Positions 1-37,264 are shown, counted from the first letter of the stretch. The stretch: 64,000 bases of DNA from Amia ocellicauda (GCF_036373705.1 NC_089856.1:13980501-14044500); one strand, 5' to 3'. Notes: a model not told the origin generated them from the letters alone. Numbers and translations are program-made.

Positions 1-391
1 TTCTGTGTGGCGTTTGGCTCTCTATGGAGAAGCCTGGGTGCACCATCGCTGTCTGTAGTGTGAGCGTCCCTCTGGCCCCACCTCTAGCTGTACCCCTGGG
101 CCTGCCTCTGGGTCTGCCCCCGGGGAATCACCTGGAGGGGAAGTGAGGGGTTTTTCACTCCCCTGTGCTGAAGCTCAAGCTGGTTAGGGAACAGCAGCCT
201 TTCTCCTATCCATACTTATTAATGTCCTGAAAATTGTCATGACAATGAAAGGCTGAAATCTATCAAGGGGAGGGGAGAGGAGAGGAGAGGATGAGGTTGA
301 GGTTGAGGGAGGACAATGCACTTCTGTCTTCTGTGACCTCTTCTATATTAGTGATTTTAAGAAAATGAGAAACTAGAAGAAGTACTTTAGG

Positions 392-395
<4 letters not shown>

Positions 396-452
<57 letters not shown>
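396..452. repeat. (ATT)n microsatellite
   Basis: Uninterrupted ATT trinucleotide run of about 19 units, directly left of the MITE at 461. Confidence 0.95.
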
Positions 453-460
453 GTGTAGTA

Positions 461-754
461 CATGGATGTCAGACTCCAGTCCTGGGGGGCTGTAGTGTCT
501 GCTTGGTTTTGTTCCAGCCCAGCTCTTGGCTCCATAATTGGTCTAATTAAACAAAGTTTCTCCAGACTCTGAAATGTTTTGAAGGTTCAATGTTTTGAGT
601 GTTTAACAAATTATAAGGTACAAAAATAAAATATTAAAGTTTTAATTAAATCTGCCTGAGAAAATAATGAAAATACTTAAGTAATTGGAATCTCCTGTTG
701 GAACAAAAATCATCAGACACTGCAGCCCCCCAGGACCAGAGCCTGACACCCCTG
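461..754. mobile_element. hAT-type palindromic MITE
   Basis: Non-coding inverted-repeat element of about 294 bp. The left end (CATGGATGTCAGACTCCAGT) is mirrored at the right end by a segment ending in GACACCCCTG. The flanking octamers GTGTAGTA (453-460) and GTATAGTA (755-762) match at 7 of 8 positions, the target-duplication size of hAT transposons. No transposase is present, so it would have been moved in trans. The element sits directly after an ATT microsatellite. Confidence 0.7.
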
Positions 755-1865
755 GTATAGTAATATAGTGCATTACTTAAAATAAGTGTTAAAGCTTCTT
801 CCTGAAAAACAGAAATGACAGGTTGTCTTGCCAACACCAACTACAGCGCATGCCGTAAAATTACTCAAAATTACTCCTATAATGCTGAGTGGTAGTTTAC
901 AAACCAACCTTAGGTCACTCAGCAGCATGATGCATTAGAGAACCGAAAGCAGAGAGGGGCACACTGAGCTAAATTTAGTTTTTCTTTTTTATTGAGTATA
1001 CCCTTGACCTCTCCTGTGGGGAGGAGAAGGAAATCTAAAAAAAATGAAATCTGAAAGTTTCTCTGAACCTGAAGTTCCTCATTTTTGAAAACGTAACCTT
1101 ATTTATACAGAAAGTGATTCTGATTTATAACGTCTAATGACCTCCCCGCCCAAAAAAAAAAAAAAAGCTGCCTCAGCACAGGTGATTAAATTATTAGTTT
1201 TGCTTGAGTTTTTACATATGAAAGTTGGAGTGCTCGATGAAGCAGAATTATTATAAATTAGAGCTAAACAGTTGCTAATAAAGATGTAGCCCTTCTTCTG
1301 TTGATCTAAAATGATTTAAATACTGTTTATTAGGTTTAGTATTTTTACATTTCTTAAAATAGAACAATTTCAATTTTAATACTTATCATTAAAATCGTTT
1401 AAAATATCAGTTCTTAAAATCACTTAAAATTTTTAAAATCTTGTGATTTTTTTAACAAAACTAAAACAATAAACTTTAAAATAAACGTGCTCAAATCAAA
1501 TAAACAAAACGTGATAAAAGCAAAAACTGCACACCAACAAAAAAGTCAAATACATTGAAGATAACAGAAAATGCAATAGACAAAATAAAGAAACAATTAA
1601 AAAGTAAAAATAAAAAACAAACAAAAAAGTCTAATGCATTTTAAATTAAACCCAAAACGGTCAATGTATTTGACAAAAAAATATAACAAAACTATACCAG
1701 AAACCCTAAACAATTGTGATTTAAAAACAACTAAGTCTTTAAAAACAATTAAGATTTGTTATTTAAAATCTTCTTTTAAAAACAATCATTCATAAAATCT
1801 TTAAAAGATCTTTAAAAGATCTTGGACTCGGGCTCCAGCAGGGGGAACTAACCGTCCCCGGAGGT
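755..1865. other. AT-rich flank, no gene seen
   Basis: AT-rich, low-complexity DNA with many A and T runs, especially 1300-1800 where the motif TTTAAAA(T/C) recurs. I see no exon, RNA gene or clear mobile element. A short direct repeat (AAAGATCTTTAAAAGATCTT) lies just before the GC-rich block that starts near 1830. Confidence 0.6.
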
Positions 1866-2090
1866 GGGTCCCATCATGGGATCCTGAGCTCCCCCAGATC
1901 TTGTATACGCCAGTTCTTAAAGGCTTCCTCCTTGCCCCTCTGATGGACCTCCAGATTGACGTAGTCTTTTACAAACACCATGCCCCTCCGCGCGATGACG
2001 ATCGGGTCCAGCTCCTGCTTATTAAACAAACAGATGTTCCGTCCCTCCCACAGTGCCTGCTTCACTGCGCAGACGACACGCCACCAGCAC
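1866..2090 (-). other. GC-rich open frame, possible exon or retrocopy fragment
   Basis: On the minus strand a 63-codon frame (Met at 2065 down to a TGA just below 1874) reads with GC-rich, coding-like third positions inside otherwise AT-rich DNA. It contains FNKQELDPIVIARRGMVFV and ends in LGELRIP. The sequence just before it on that strand, GTCGTCTGCGCAG, could be a splice acceptor. I do not recognise the protein. It lies only about 110 bp from the apof exon on the other strand, so upstream exons would have to overlap apof. A terminal exon of an unseen gene, a fragment of a retrocopy, or chance are all possible. Confidence 0.3.
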
Positions 2091-2217
2091 CTCTAAAATG
2101 ATTTAAATGAGTCATTCTGATGGGGACTACTGTTTATGGGCTGTGACATGGCTTTGAAGGCTGAGAATCTAAACCTGCTTGATTTGCCTTGTCCCACAGT
2201 CCCAGGGAGACGTCACC

Positions 2218-3555
2218 ATGAGCCCCACTCTTAGGTGGCTGCTCTTCTGCCAGCTGCTGCTGACTGACACTTTGCACTGTGGGGCACAGACCCCGCCCAC
2301 TCGGGAAGGGAATGGATCCAGGACACCATCCCTGGAGGAGGAGGAGCAGCTAGCTACAGATCCCCTTCCAGAGCTGGGAACGCCGTCTGGATCAAAGCAG
2401 CAGGCGGAGGAGGATGAGAGCTCCCCCGAGGGGGTGTACCGGGTGCAGTCTGCTCGCCGCGTTGTGACTGTTCTATCTGGGATGCTGGGTAGCCGACTGA
2501 AGCCTCCGTCTGTGCAGGCTGCTTCCACTGCAGCTTCCCTAGGCTGTGAGGACTTGGCGGCCCCCGTGTCGGTGGACTCTCCCTTGGCTCTGTTCCCACA
2601 CAAGCTCCTGGGCCTGGCTCTGGTGCCGGTGCTGGTGGCCAGGGGATGCCGCCGGGAGGCTGAAGCATTGGTGCTGCGTTTGTACTATGATTTTGGGGTG
2701 GCTGACACGGACGAGCTGCTGTTGGAGCTGGAGGACCTGATTGAGAAGAGCCCCCCCAGGACACCCCTCCCTGGAGCTAAGGGAGGGGCCAGTGGGAGGA
2801 GGGGGGAGGGGATGGGTGAAGATGAGGGGCATCTGCAGGCTGTGATGTTCAACATTGGGCAGCTGGCGCAACCACTGGAAGCGGAGAACGGCACAGCACC
2901 GGGGGGGGCATGCTGGGGCTGGACCAGGGTGAAGGGGACCCTGCTGCTGGGGGAGGGGACAGGGGGTGATGGGGTGGGGGAGCTGCAAGAGGCCATGAGG
3001 GAGTGCGAGAGTCTGGGGCCGCAATGTTCAGGCGTCTCTGCCACTAACAGCAGCGAGGGCTCCGGGAGGTATTCCACAGTGCTCCGGAGAGGCAGCCGGA
3101 TCGTGCCCTCAGCAGACTCGGAGAGCTGGGTACAGGATTGCGGAGACTCCCCAGAGCAGGGGCAGGAGGGGGAGGAGGAAGAAGGGATAGGGAGGCGCGC
3201 CAGACGCAGCTCGCAGACGGAGTGCACGGACCAGACGGAGGAGAAGGTGTACAGTGTGGTGGAGTGGATCCCGGCGGTCAGCACCCTCTACAACCTGGGA
3301 ACGGCCGTCTACTATGCTGCCGTCAACTGCAGTGACACGGCCAAGGAGAGGGCACTGATGTCTGCTGTGGACCTGGGCACTGACGCCCTGATGGCCATGA
3401 CGGGGGGCACGGCGGGCATCGCGGGGTACGCTTTCGGTGCGGGGATGAAGACCGGGGTGAAGGCGGGCATTAAGTACCTGCTCAACAACATGAAGCAGGG
3501 GGAGGACATCGTCTTCAACCAGGACTACTGGACTGCCGCCACCATCATCCAGTAG
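2218..3555 (+). CDS. apof: Apolipoprotein F-like secreted proprotein
   Basis: Single coding exon of 445 codons. Translation is placed at the ATG at 2218 (context gtcaccATGa) because the TTGTCCCACAG ending at 2199 is a good splice acceptor, making 2200 the exon start; the 5' UTR exon is not identified. Residues 1 to about 24 form a signal peptide (LRWLLFCQLLL core). A long acidic, low-conservation propeptide follows, with NGS, NGT and NSS sequons. R326-R327-A328-R329-R330 is a furin-type site. The downstream 115 residues carry the conserved ApoF domain: YSVVEWIPAVSTLYNLGTAV, a sequon at NCSD, then a glycine-rich amphipathic stretch. Mammalian ApoF (lipid transfer inhibitor protein) is likewise released from a proprotein, circulates on lipoproteins and inhibits CETP; that role is inferred here. 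apof next to stat2 in the same orientation matches human 12q13.3. Confidence 0.88.
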   Translation: MSPTLRWLLFCQLLLTDTLHCGAQTPPTREGNGSRTPSLEEEEQLATDPLPELGTPSGSKQQAEEDESSPEGVYRVQSARRVVTVLSGMLGSRLKPPSVQAASTAASLGCEDLAAPVSVDSPLALFPHKLLGLALVPVLVARGCRREAEALVLRLYYDFGVADTDELLLELEDLIEKSPPRTPLPGAKGGASGRRGEGMGEDEGHLQAVMFNIGQLAQPLEAENGTAPGGACWGWTRVKGTLLLGEGTGGDGVGELQEAMRECESLGPQCSGVSATNSSEGSGRYSTVLRRGSRIVPSADSESWVQDCGDSPEQGQEGEEEEGIGRRARRSSQTECTDQTEEKVYSVVEWIPAVSTLYNLGTAVYYAAVNCSDTAKERALMSAVDLGTDALMAMTGGTAGIAGYAFGAGMKTGVKAGIKYLLNNMKQGEDIVFNQDYWTAATIIQ

Positions 3556-4042
3556 CCGCCCACCCACTGCAGGACTGCGTGTATCCTGGCCTTCACCCCC
3601 ACCCCAGTCTATCTGTGTCACAGTGATTGGGTGTCTCTCATTAGTAAAGGGGGGGTGAGGGGATGCTTTTAACACCCCAGGACCCCAGGGGAAAATATCT
3701 TAGTCCTGTATATGATTCTCATCCTTTGCATTTGAATTCCCTGGCTGTTCATTTTCATTTTTTGTTATTTTTCAATGTTTTTTAAGGCAAGGGTGGGGAA
3801 GGCTGTTCCTCAGTGAGTCCTGCAGACATCTGTGGCTCTCGGTTCTAATCTGCTCTGCTCACAGTGCTGGGCACAAGGACCACATATATGTTCAGATTAG
3901 CACACAAACGGTTCCTTTCAGAAATTGAATGTTGAGGTGACAGAAGACACTGCCGCCACTCCAGGACCAGGACCCCCATGCCCTTCCCTGTTTTCATGTT
4001 CGGTCTTTTGCATTGGGGTTGGGGGACAAAAAACAACTGCAA

Positions 4043-4048
<6 letters not shown>

Positions 4049-4087
<39 letters not shown>
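4049..4087. repeat. (GA)n microsatellite in apof 3' UTR
   Basis: About 19 GA dinucleotides between the apof stop codon and its likely polyadenylation signal, so probably transcribed. Confidence 0.9.
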
Positions 4088-4089
<2 letters not shown>

Positions 4090-4356
4090 TGCTCCTCACA
4101 ACACAGCAGCGAAGCTGCTCCTCTGCATCCTTTGGCATTGTGGTGGTGTTTTGTTTTCTTTATTTTATTTGTATTTCTTTAAAAATGGAAGACCCAAAGT
4201 CCCCTATCCTTGCAACATGGAATTTGGTAATACTGTTGACATGCAAAGAATAGAAATCCTGGTGGATTGGTGGACTGTTGTATCTTACCTTTGAAAATCC
4301 TGACTTGTCTCCTTATTTTCTCTCTCTCTCTAAACACGGTAATTTCCTGTACTGTA

Positions 4357-4362
4357 AATAAA
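4357..4362 (+). promoter_or_regulatory. Candidate apof polyadenylation signal
   Basis: AATAAA about 800 bp after the apof stop codon and just before a long TA repeat. It is the first canonical hexamer I noticed on this strand after the stop. Confidence 0.55.
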
Positions 4363-4395
4363 ACATTATTCATCTTTATCATCACTCTTCTTATT

Positions 4396-4399
<4 letters not shown>

Positions 4400-4461
<62 letters not shown>
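4400..4461. repeat. (TA)n microsatellite
   Basis: About 30 consecutive TA units. The following stretch to about 5900 is AT-rich with scattered trinucleotide runs (AAT, AGT, GTA) and no exon that I can support. Confidence 0.95.
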
Positions 4462-4465
<4 letters not shown>

Positions 4466-5869
4466 GTTTTGGATTAGTTGGTTTTCTCTTAGGAATCCTT
4501 GCATCCACACACATCCAGGCACTACAGTGTGAAGCTAGAGCACATTTTGTTTACTGTGCAACATGTTAGGAAAACCTAGAGGCAAATAAACTAGAGGCGA
4601 TTAAAAATCATACCAACTATTTTTCTTAAAATAATATTTAACAATATCTAGAATTTAAATTACCTGAAGCTATTTTGTCTGCTTTAATTATCAGTTAATA
4701 TCAGTAATAATAATAATAGTAGTAGAAATAGAAGTAGTAGGCCCTAGTAGTAGAAGAATTAAGTTAGGAGCCTTGTGCATCAGTAACAGTAGGTAAATGT
4801 AAGGATAGTAGCTGTAGTATAAAAGCAGGTAGCTTTAACAGCTTTAAGCTTACATAACTACTACACCACCTGTATCATAAGCTTTAGCATATATTGTTAT
4901 TATTATGTTTATTATTTGTAGTAGTTGTAGTAATAGAAATAGTAAATAATAACAGTAACGTGAAAATATTATGCATACGGATACAGGGAGTGGACAGAGG
5001 TGTGTGGCCTGTGAGTCTAACAAATCAGATCAAATCAAAAGTGCCCTGTCTGGATGTCAGATTAATTATCTTTGTATTACCTGTGTTTGTAAATTATGTG
5101 CAATGTGCAGCTCTGTGTACTGCCCTGGGTAGGCCAAGTTCAGTACAGTGTCTATGTAGTTGATTGTTTGAAAAAAAAAACAAAAAAAAAACATCCAAGT
5201 CCATATAGAGAACAGAAGACAAAGCAGGAGTATGTGATAAAGTTTGGGGTTACTCATTGACATCATGTTGTTACTTAGCAACCAAGTGAGTAATCCCCTA
5301 TATGATAATGTTATTTGTTACACTTTAGAGGAGCCTTCCCGAGTCGTCCCCGGAGCACTTTGTTATAAGTTGAATAAACTACTTTGGTATGATTCTACTT
5401 TGGCCCTGAGTGTTTGTTGTCCGAATATCCATTGTGGGAGGGAATTGATAACGATACTGATTGGCTACGAACCATACGACGTCACAAAGTTCTCAGGGAG
5501 AAGTAGTGTTCTGAACGTCCTACTATTGTTTTCAATTGTAAGCTTAGTTTTTTTTATTATTGATTACAAATCAATCATTAGGCCCTACTGATCACATCGT
5601 ACAAACAACCTACAAGTTATCAACGTGAATCACTGTACACAGCTTGTCTTTGGTATCTGTAGCGCAAGAACTGTGGGTGGAGTTAGTGATTGCACATATG
5701 TAATAATAATAACATATGTTTCAAGGTAACAAGATTTGCTTGTTCTCACATGCAAATTAATAATAACAATACAGTTTTCTATTTTTCAAATTAACAATTA
5801 ATAGTTAAATAACTAGAGGTTTGGTTTTTGCTATTGACCTGCGTTTTTCATGGACATGACGCAGACTAT

Positions 5870-6600
5870 TCAAAACACAGCCCCTCGTTGTTCACCGCTG
5901 TAAAACAGCACTAAATCAACCGGGTCTCTTGTCCTCCGCTTTCCTTACGTCATTTCTGGGAAATCAGCTGTTCGGAGGCAGTCTTTCCGAAGACGCTCGC
6001 TGTTCCTGCGCTGATCATCTCCCTCTGCAGAGCTTCCGACCCTCCCACCATTTCCGTTTTCCTTAGACTGACATCTCCTCTGACCACTCAGCGTGACGAA
6101 GTTCCTACGGGGGCGTGGCTGAGAAGTCTCACTTTGACCAATAGACATCCCGAGACGATGCAGCGCGATCTCGATTGGTTAGCGACCGCAGAGCCACGCC
6201 CATTACCTCCATCCATAGTTGAAAACTACAGCTTCCTGGCTCCGCCATTGCGGCTCGAAATTTTAATAATATTCCTCGCTCTGAAATGTCCTGATGCTCG
6301 AACCAAAATGGCGTCAGTTTCGACCTCCTATCAACAATATTGCATGTAGGTTCCTCCTCCTCAAACGCCGAAGCAACCAATTAGACAGCTGGTATGTTTG
6401 CAGACCCCCCGTCCCTCCAGAGGGTGTTTGAGGGATTGGCAGCAGCAAGCGAAGATAACGTGACTGTCGGCCAAGTTTTTAACGTTGTTTTTATTGTTAT
6501 TGTGACTTTTATGCACGGGAAACTCGCTCTATAACCCGTGTATGACCGGAAGAACTACTTCCGCTTTGCACATTTTACAATAATATAGATAGATCTATGT
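5870..6600 (+). promoter_or_regulatory. CpG-rich promoter-like region, probably stat2
   Basis: Locally CpG-rich against an AT-rich background. It contains a GAS-type STAT site TTCTGGGAA at 5954-5962, directly after TACGTCA. Inverted CCAAT boxes lie near 6139 (CCAAT) and 6174 (ATTGG), and an ETS-like ACTTCCGC near 6558. A possible 5' UTR exon donor reads AGCTG|GTATGT near 6391. The first stat2 coding exon has its own acceptor at 9421-9425, so a noncoding exon must lie upstream; this segment is the best candidate. Assignment to stat2 is inference. Confidence 0.5.
5954..5962 (+). promoter_or_regulatory. GAS-type STAT binding site
   Basis: TTCTGGGAA fits the TTCNNNGAA consensus exactly and sits within the CpG-rich segment upstream of stat2. 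Occupancy is unknown; it may mark autoregulation by STAT dimers. Confidence 0.4.
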
Positions 6601-6794
6601 GTTTACTGTCCTAGAGGCCCTTAGGAAAGGCAAGAAAGTCTTGCTGTGCTCTTTTGCTATACCAGGAAGTTAACGCGACAGCCCAGTTTCAGGCAAGTAC
6701 CATTGTTCAGTCCTTATTGTTGTTGTAGTTTTAAACTAGTTTTGACAAAGGTTGCTCTGAGTAGCCGTGTCCGTGTCTGTGTGTATACATACAC

Positions 6795-7320
6795 ATATGT
6801 ATGTATGTATGTATGTATGTATATGTATGTATATGTATGTATATGTCTATCTATGCCGGTCGTGTGCATTGGTACTGCGTGGTTGTTGTGAAAATTAATA
6901 ATCTGCCTTTAAAAATATTTTTTATATTATTAAACTATGGTGATGAAGCCTAAACAAGTGAGTTTACAAAGTTAACTTCTCACTCATAATAACATAACAA
7001 CAACAACAACAACAACAACAATAATAATATTTCTCCACTAAAAATGTGTGTAATATTCGTTTGTATTTCAAAACAACAGCGAATGTAGGCTACGTATTGG
7101 ATATAGATGCATTTTACCTAAGGCCCGGTGACTGCATTGTGAAAGGTCCAGATTTTTTTTCTGACAGTACTCCATACAGATAATGAGTAAGAAACGCAAG
7201 GGTTTGCTTTATTAATCTGGCTATGTATCCATCTGTTTGGTGACGATTTTATTTCATTGAGAGTTTCAGGATTTACCGATAGTAGCCTATAATGTAGATT
7301 TTATTGTAGTCTATTATACT

Positions 7321-7362
<42 letters not shown>
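6795..7362. repeat. Cluster of simple repeats (TATG, AAC, ACT)
   Basis: Three separate microsatellites: TATG-type at about 6795-6848, (AAC)n at about 6999-7021 and (ACT)n at about 7317-7362. All lie between the promoter-like region and the first stat2 coding exon, presumably in the first intron. No exon is seen between 6600 and 9425. Confidence 0.85.
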
Positions 7363-7364
<2 letters not shown>

Positions 7365-9446
7365 CACAACAACAATAACAGACACAACACTTGGCCTTTA
7401 TGTAGCTCTTTTCATGCTGAAAGTCCTTCACATCTAGGAGTGAATCCTCTTCACCCCCCTTGACAGTGGAGGTTTCCCCCTCCCTCAAACTCCCCATACC
7501 TGTCCTATTTTGGAAAAAGCTACAGTCAGAATGATTTGTGATTTCCACCCAAATCCAATAACAGATGATAATTTCCAGTTGGTGTGATCTAAAGCGAATG
7601 CTGAGTGACTCACGTGCCGCTTGTGTACAGCGAGCACCCGTGGGTGTGCACTGTGCATTGGCCTTATCCTTTATTGATCACGCTGCTGTGCTGTGTTCAG
7701 TGCACTGGCATTTGTGCCGGGGTGGTACCATGTAAGGCGAGAGTGTGGCCTGCATTGGATCCAAAAGTGTGCGACAATTACTCAATCAGCCACAGTCAAT
7801 CTATTCATCTCTCCTATGTAGCAAATATGTATGTGGCCCTTCACAAAAGCAGAGCCCTAGAGTGCTTTGCAGGATCAGTGTTCATATGAAACCAATGTAA
7901 TCCCTCTCCGCCATTTCCTTTGTGTAGACCTCTCACCATGTCAGTTAGGTCATTCGCAGGGGCTGACTTGCAAGGCATTGATGGCAAAGGGTGCTGGACT
8001 TGGGTCCTGATGGCCTGTAGCATTTCAGCCCAGGGCACATCTCCTTAATTTGATTGAATCTAATCCAATTAGCGCTAACAAAGTGGCACGATCAGATACG
8101 TTTATCCGGGCTCCAAAACGTTCTTTGGCTATCAATCGATCCGTCGCTCAGTCAGTCTCTATGTAATATAGCGCCCTTCCCACAGAGCACTTTACACAGA
8201 ATATATACAGGTGGTGTAAATTAATCTTAAATCTAAACTAAAATTAATTAACAGGAATAATCAACCACTAGTCATGACTACTATATAGTCAACAGCATAT
8301 TAGAATCTACCAACTGAAAATACTTGCTGGAGAGCCTGACTCAGAGACCTTGAGCAGACGTGCAGAGAGCAGGCTAATGGAGGACACAGGACATGCTTGT
8401 GAAAGGCTAATGTAATTACAAGATCTGGTCCTTGCTAAGAATAGAACTTTTTGTTTTCTTGTTTTCCTAGAACAGTTTCCTTTGTTGGCCGTTCTTGGCA
8501 GCATCAAAGAATCAATGGGAAAAGATCATCCTTTTGACTTATAACTTATTTTTAGTCCACAGATTTGTCCTGGCTAATCCACAAATGCTGTATATTGTAT
8601 GTATTTATTTATTTTTGCATTTGCTTTATATCATATGGGAGAAGGTCAAGCTCAATACAACAGATATTCAAAACAGTCTGTCAGCCTGGGCTCTAAATCA
8701 GTAAAGTGAGCTGATTACTGTCTTAATTGGTGCCTTGCATTCCAGCTTCTTTGTTCAGCGCTCATCTGCAAATCTGTAAGACAGGACTGCAGGACTGTGC
8801 CTGTCCAGGTGCCCAGTAGTAGGATCTGAAACCATTGAGAAATGGAAGAAAAAAAACAGGAAATGGCAGCTGATAGAATATCACAGTACCTAAAAAACAG
8901 ACCTGTGAGAAATAATAGAAGATAAATGATTCCACAGTGTAGGGAAAAGCACCTGAGGATTTTTCTTAGATGGGAGTTAATTTGTGCCCTGACAGAAAGG
9001 GAACAGAAAGCACAAAAAGGAATGGCAGAGGACCTGCACATTTCTGAATTTCCTGGTTTGTTTGCGGTTTCTCATTATTGACTTTCCTTTCATTTAGAAA
9101 CATTCCTTTTAACTTTTATATTTTAAAATGTAGCTTCCTTCTGCTTAGTTTCCACGTCTCTGATGGTTCCTTGAATGACTGCTTCTGGGGAACAGGAGGG
9201 CGGTCGTGTTGCCTGTTGTGAAACTGATAAGCTGGTTCAGAGATGAAGCACAGTCATGCCGTGGTTCTACTCTCTGTTTTATTTGATATGCAAGAGTGCT
9301 TATTTCCGAGGTATTAATGATGTTAGTCTGTAGACAGAATTCTATTCTCCCACTACCTGGACACATAACAACTTGTGAGAGAGGGAGCTCTCACACCAAA
9401 TTGATTAGCAAGTTTGTCTCCTCAGGTGTTGAGTGGTGGCTCATAG

Positions 9447-34099
<24,653 letters not shown>

Positions 34100-37000
34100 G
34101 GCACCCGGAACAAAACAACAACAACAACAACATCCACAACCCCCCCACTCCCTCCTACCCACCCACCCTGCAGTGATGACCGTACCTGGAATCCATTAGA
34201 ATGACAATTGCAGTGGCAGCACTTTCTATGGCAGTCCGACTTAGAGTTGATCTGTTCAGCCGCAACCATGGTGTAGAAATGCAGTGACTGAGAAGGTGGA
34301 CCTGCAGCTGTGTAAACAGGGTCCAGCCTGGGAAAAAAACTAAAACAAACAGCCCGAAGTGGTCAGGGATCCCGTGTCAAATTTTGGCATCTGAAGCCCA
34401 ATGAAGCCGCTACCGGACTGAATAGGAATGGTACTATCGACGCCAGGGATAGTGCCAGGAATTGACGCCAGTCCCTTTACAGCCTGGGCGGCAGCGTGGG
34501 CGGTTGGGTCTTGGTTTGGGTTTCATTTGATCAGTCCCTTTGCTTTTTTTTGTCTTGAGATTTGCCGGGCTTTGTGTCGCTCCTCGGCCGACTCGGGCCC
34601 TCACGGGACACAGCAGGCCTGTTTGCCATTTTTCTTTATTCCAATTATTATTATTATTAGCATTATCATTACAATTTTTATGCTAGTCTGTAGGATATTC
34701 CGTATATCCACATTCTGAGTAACCTTGACGTCATTTCCCACAAAAATAGATAAGATCTATGTACGTGTATTGATTCGCAGTCACATGCTGCCCCAAAACT
34801 GCAACCTTACATACCCCCCCGGCCATAACTACTCACTCCTTCCACACCCAACAGTGTTAAAGAGCATAGTATACTCTCCTCAACCTCACAGACCACATCT
34901 AACTTACCTAATCTCTGTATACCCTTCCAGGCTATAATACCAGTTCATATACGTCTGTCACCCGTAAAAAACGTGCACAAAAAGTCACTTCACTTTCAGC
35001 TGCTCAGAAGAGCTCGTCCTGTGTTTGTTCCCAGGACTTGAATGAACACTTTTTTTTATATATGTCCTTTTTAACCGGACAACACTTTGCATTGTGGTGC
35101 ATTGTGGTCCGTCAGTCCACCAACGCATAAGTGATTGTAAAATCATGCCCCCCCAAACAAAATATTGTGGTTTCCTACCTACCTAAAGTGTTATTTATCA
35201 TAACTGAAACCCTGAAAAGTTTTGCACTAAAAATGTAAAATATGTTCTCTGAAGAATGGGATGTTTTATACCCAGACCTTATATCCTTTTTTATTGTCAG
35301 TGGTTGTTCGTGTGAAATGCTGGTTTTGCGGATTTTATAACTCTTATAGAATGGAGTGATTAATGCACTTAATAGGAGGGGGCTGAACTGGATTTCGGTT
35401 TTGTACCATCTGTCCCGCATGGGGTTGGAGGGCTCGGCCTCCTGGGTTATGTTTTATCCAAACTGTTAACATCACTTAACCAATTCAACAATTTAGATTC
35501 AGTTAACATGACCCAGGTGCCCCCCCCCCCAGTCCTAATCCTACGGAATCATGTGTCCTGGTTTTCTTTCCAGACGAGAATCAACGACTTGTTTAAGTTG
35601 ACCCTTTTTATAATCATCAGATATATATAAATTAGTAACTAATTCTGATCTGCAAAACCTTCAGATCAGATATAGATTGATATAAAGCTTTTGGTACTTA
35701 AATAAAACAAGGGAAAGATATTTTAAATGAAGAGCCCATGCAAATGATTAAATCAATTGTGTGTAATCACAAAGCTAAGAGTTCAGTTTGACTGAAGAGC
35801 TGGTGATGAAGGGAAAAATCTGGGAGCCGCAAAAGACGATGATGTTCCACGTCAAGTCACTCCCACAGCTGCTGGAGGTCTAATTCTCACCCTCTCTGAG
35901 AGCAGCAATACAGCAATCATGGCATGAAAAGTTAATTTCAGGACCCCAGTCCCAAACAATTGGGTTTACTGGGGTGGGTCATCAACTAAATACATCTGTG
36001 GTGTCCGAGTCTGGGATGGGTGAGGGGACCTGCTTTAGCTGCGTCTCTATCATGATTTAACCAACACTGTTCAAGTGAAAAACTAATTTGTGGTAGTAGA
36101 TTGTTAATGTAATTATTATTTTTAATATGTTCATTGCACTTTAAAATGGTTCTGGCTGGAAAGATTGAGGTTTGCGAAAGGAATTTATATATAAGCCCAG
36201 CGCCCACATTGGGAAAATACCATCAGGCCCTGGCTTAGTGGCGAAATGGAGAATGCTTTGGGGTGCAGGGTGGGTGAAAGGCCACTAAGTAGTCAGTGTT
36301 GCCAAGCCATTTCTTGCGGAGTTGGGGAGTGCGAATGTGACGGTTCCACTCCCATCCTTAGTGAGGCAGGGTTTACATCCTTTAAACACCACACTTGGTG
36401 GGGTTGCTACTTCTGTTTTTTTTCCTTAATGTTGTTTGCCCACCCAACTAACCTGTGACCACTAATAATGAAGTTTCTCTCTGACCTGGGGGGAACATTT
36501 AAATGCAATTGAGTGGAGTTGCAGATGTGAGTCCCAATTAGCTTCTTGTTTCATGTGTCCCTTTTATTTCTCTCATTGTGATTGTGTCGATACCTCAGCT
36601 GTGCTTGAGAGTTTCTCCTTTTCCTGATACTATAAATAAACCAATCTTCTGCCTGGAGACTTTGTTCATTCAAGTGTGTATTTATTAAAAGGTTTCTAGT
36701 ACTCGTTAAGGTTATTACTTATTTATTATTTTAATGTATTGAGAGTATGAATCACCCTGTTGTTATTGGAGTTGGGGAGGGGGGTGTTTAGCCAGGCCAT
36801 GACACAGTGTAAGCCCCACAGAGCACGGTTTTCATATTTCAGGGTCTGGTTTTAGTGTTTTCTGGATCCAGCTCTTATATAAGACTTGACCCTTAAATGT
36901 GGGAGAACAGGGCAACTCAGGGGCCCTGAGACAGCAGCTGTGGGCCCTTGTCTACCTGTAATGTCCAACTCTGTGTGCCCCCTGGCCACTTCACTGCCTA

Positions 37001-37264
37001 ATTGAGAATACTTAATTGGACTCATTGCAATTTTCTTTTCTTTTTTTAATGTAGTTTAAAGTTTGGTGAGCTAGTTCAAATCAAGTCTGGGAAGAAACTG
37101 AGCAGCTCAACTGGGAGCCCACACCACAGCTGACACCCAAGGACTACATTTTTTATTTACATTTATTCAGCGGCATAGACATTTGTCCAAAAATACATTT
37201 TAAATCACACCATTCTTTACATTTTTTTTTACACTATTCTTTCCACTCACATCCATGTCTCGCA
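34100..37264 (+). other. stat2 3' UTR and intergenic DNA
   Basis: The AT-rich region after the stat2 stop begins with a CAA repeat and holds AATAAA at 35701-35706 and 36635-36640; the first is the likelier stat2 polyadenylation signal. No coding exon is recognisable. In particular I see nothing resembling il23a, which follows STAT2 in human. Confidence 0.5.
35701..35706 (+). promoter_or_regulatory. Candidate stat2 polyadenylation signal
   Basis: AATAAA 1.6 kb after the stat2 stop codon. A further AATAAA lies at 36635. Confidence 0.4.

Noticed and set aside
2179-2217. Upstream in-frame Met for apof at 2179
   Set aside because: It lies on the intron side of a good acceptor ending at 2199, and the Met at 2218 gives a proper signal peptide.
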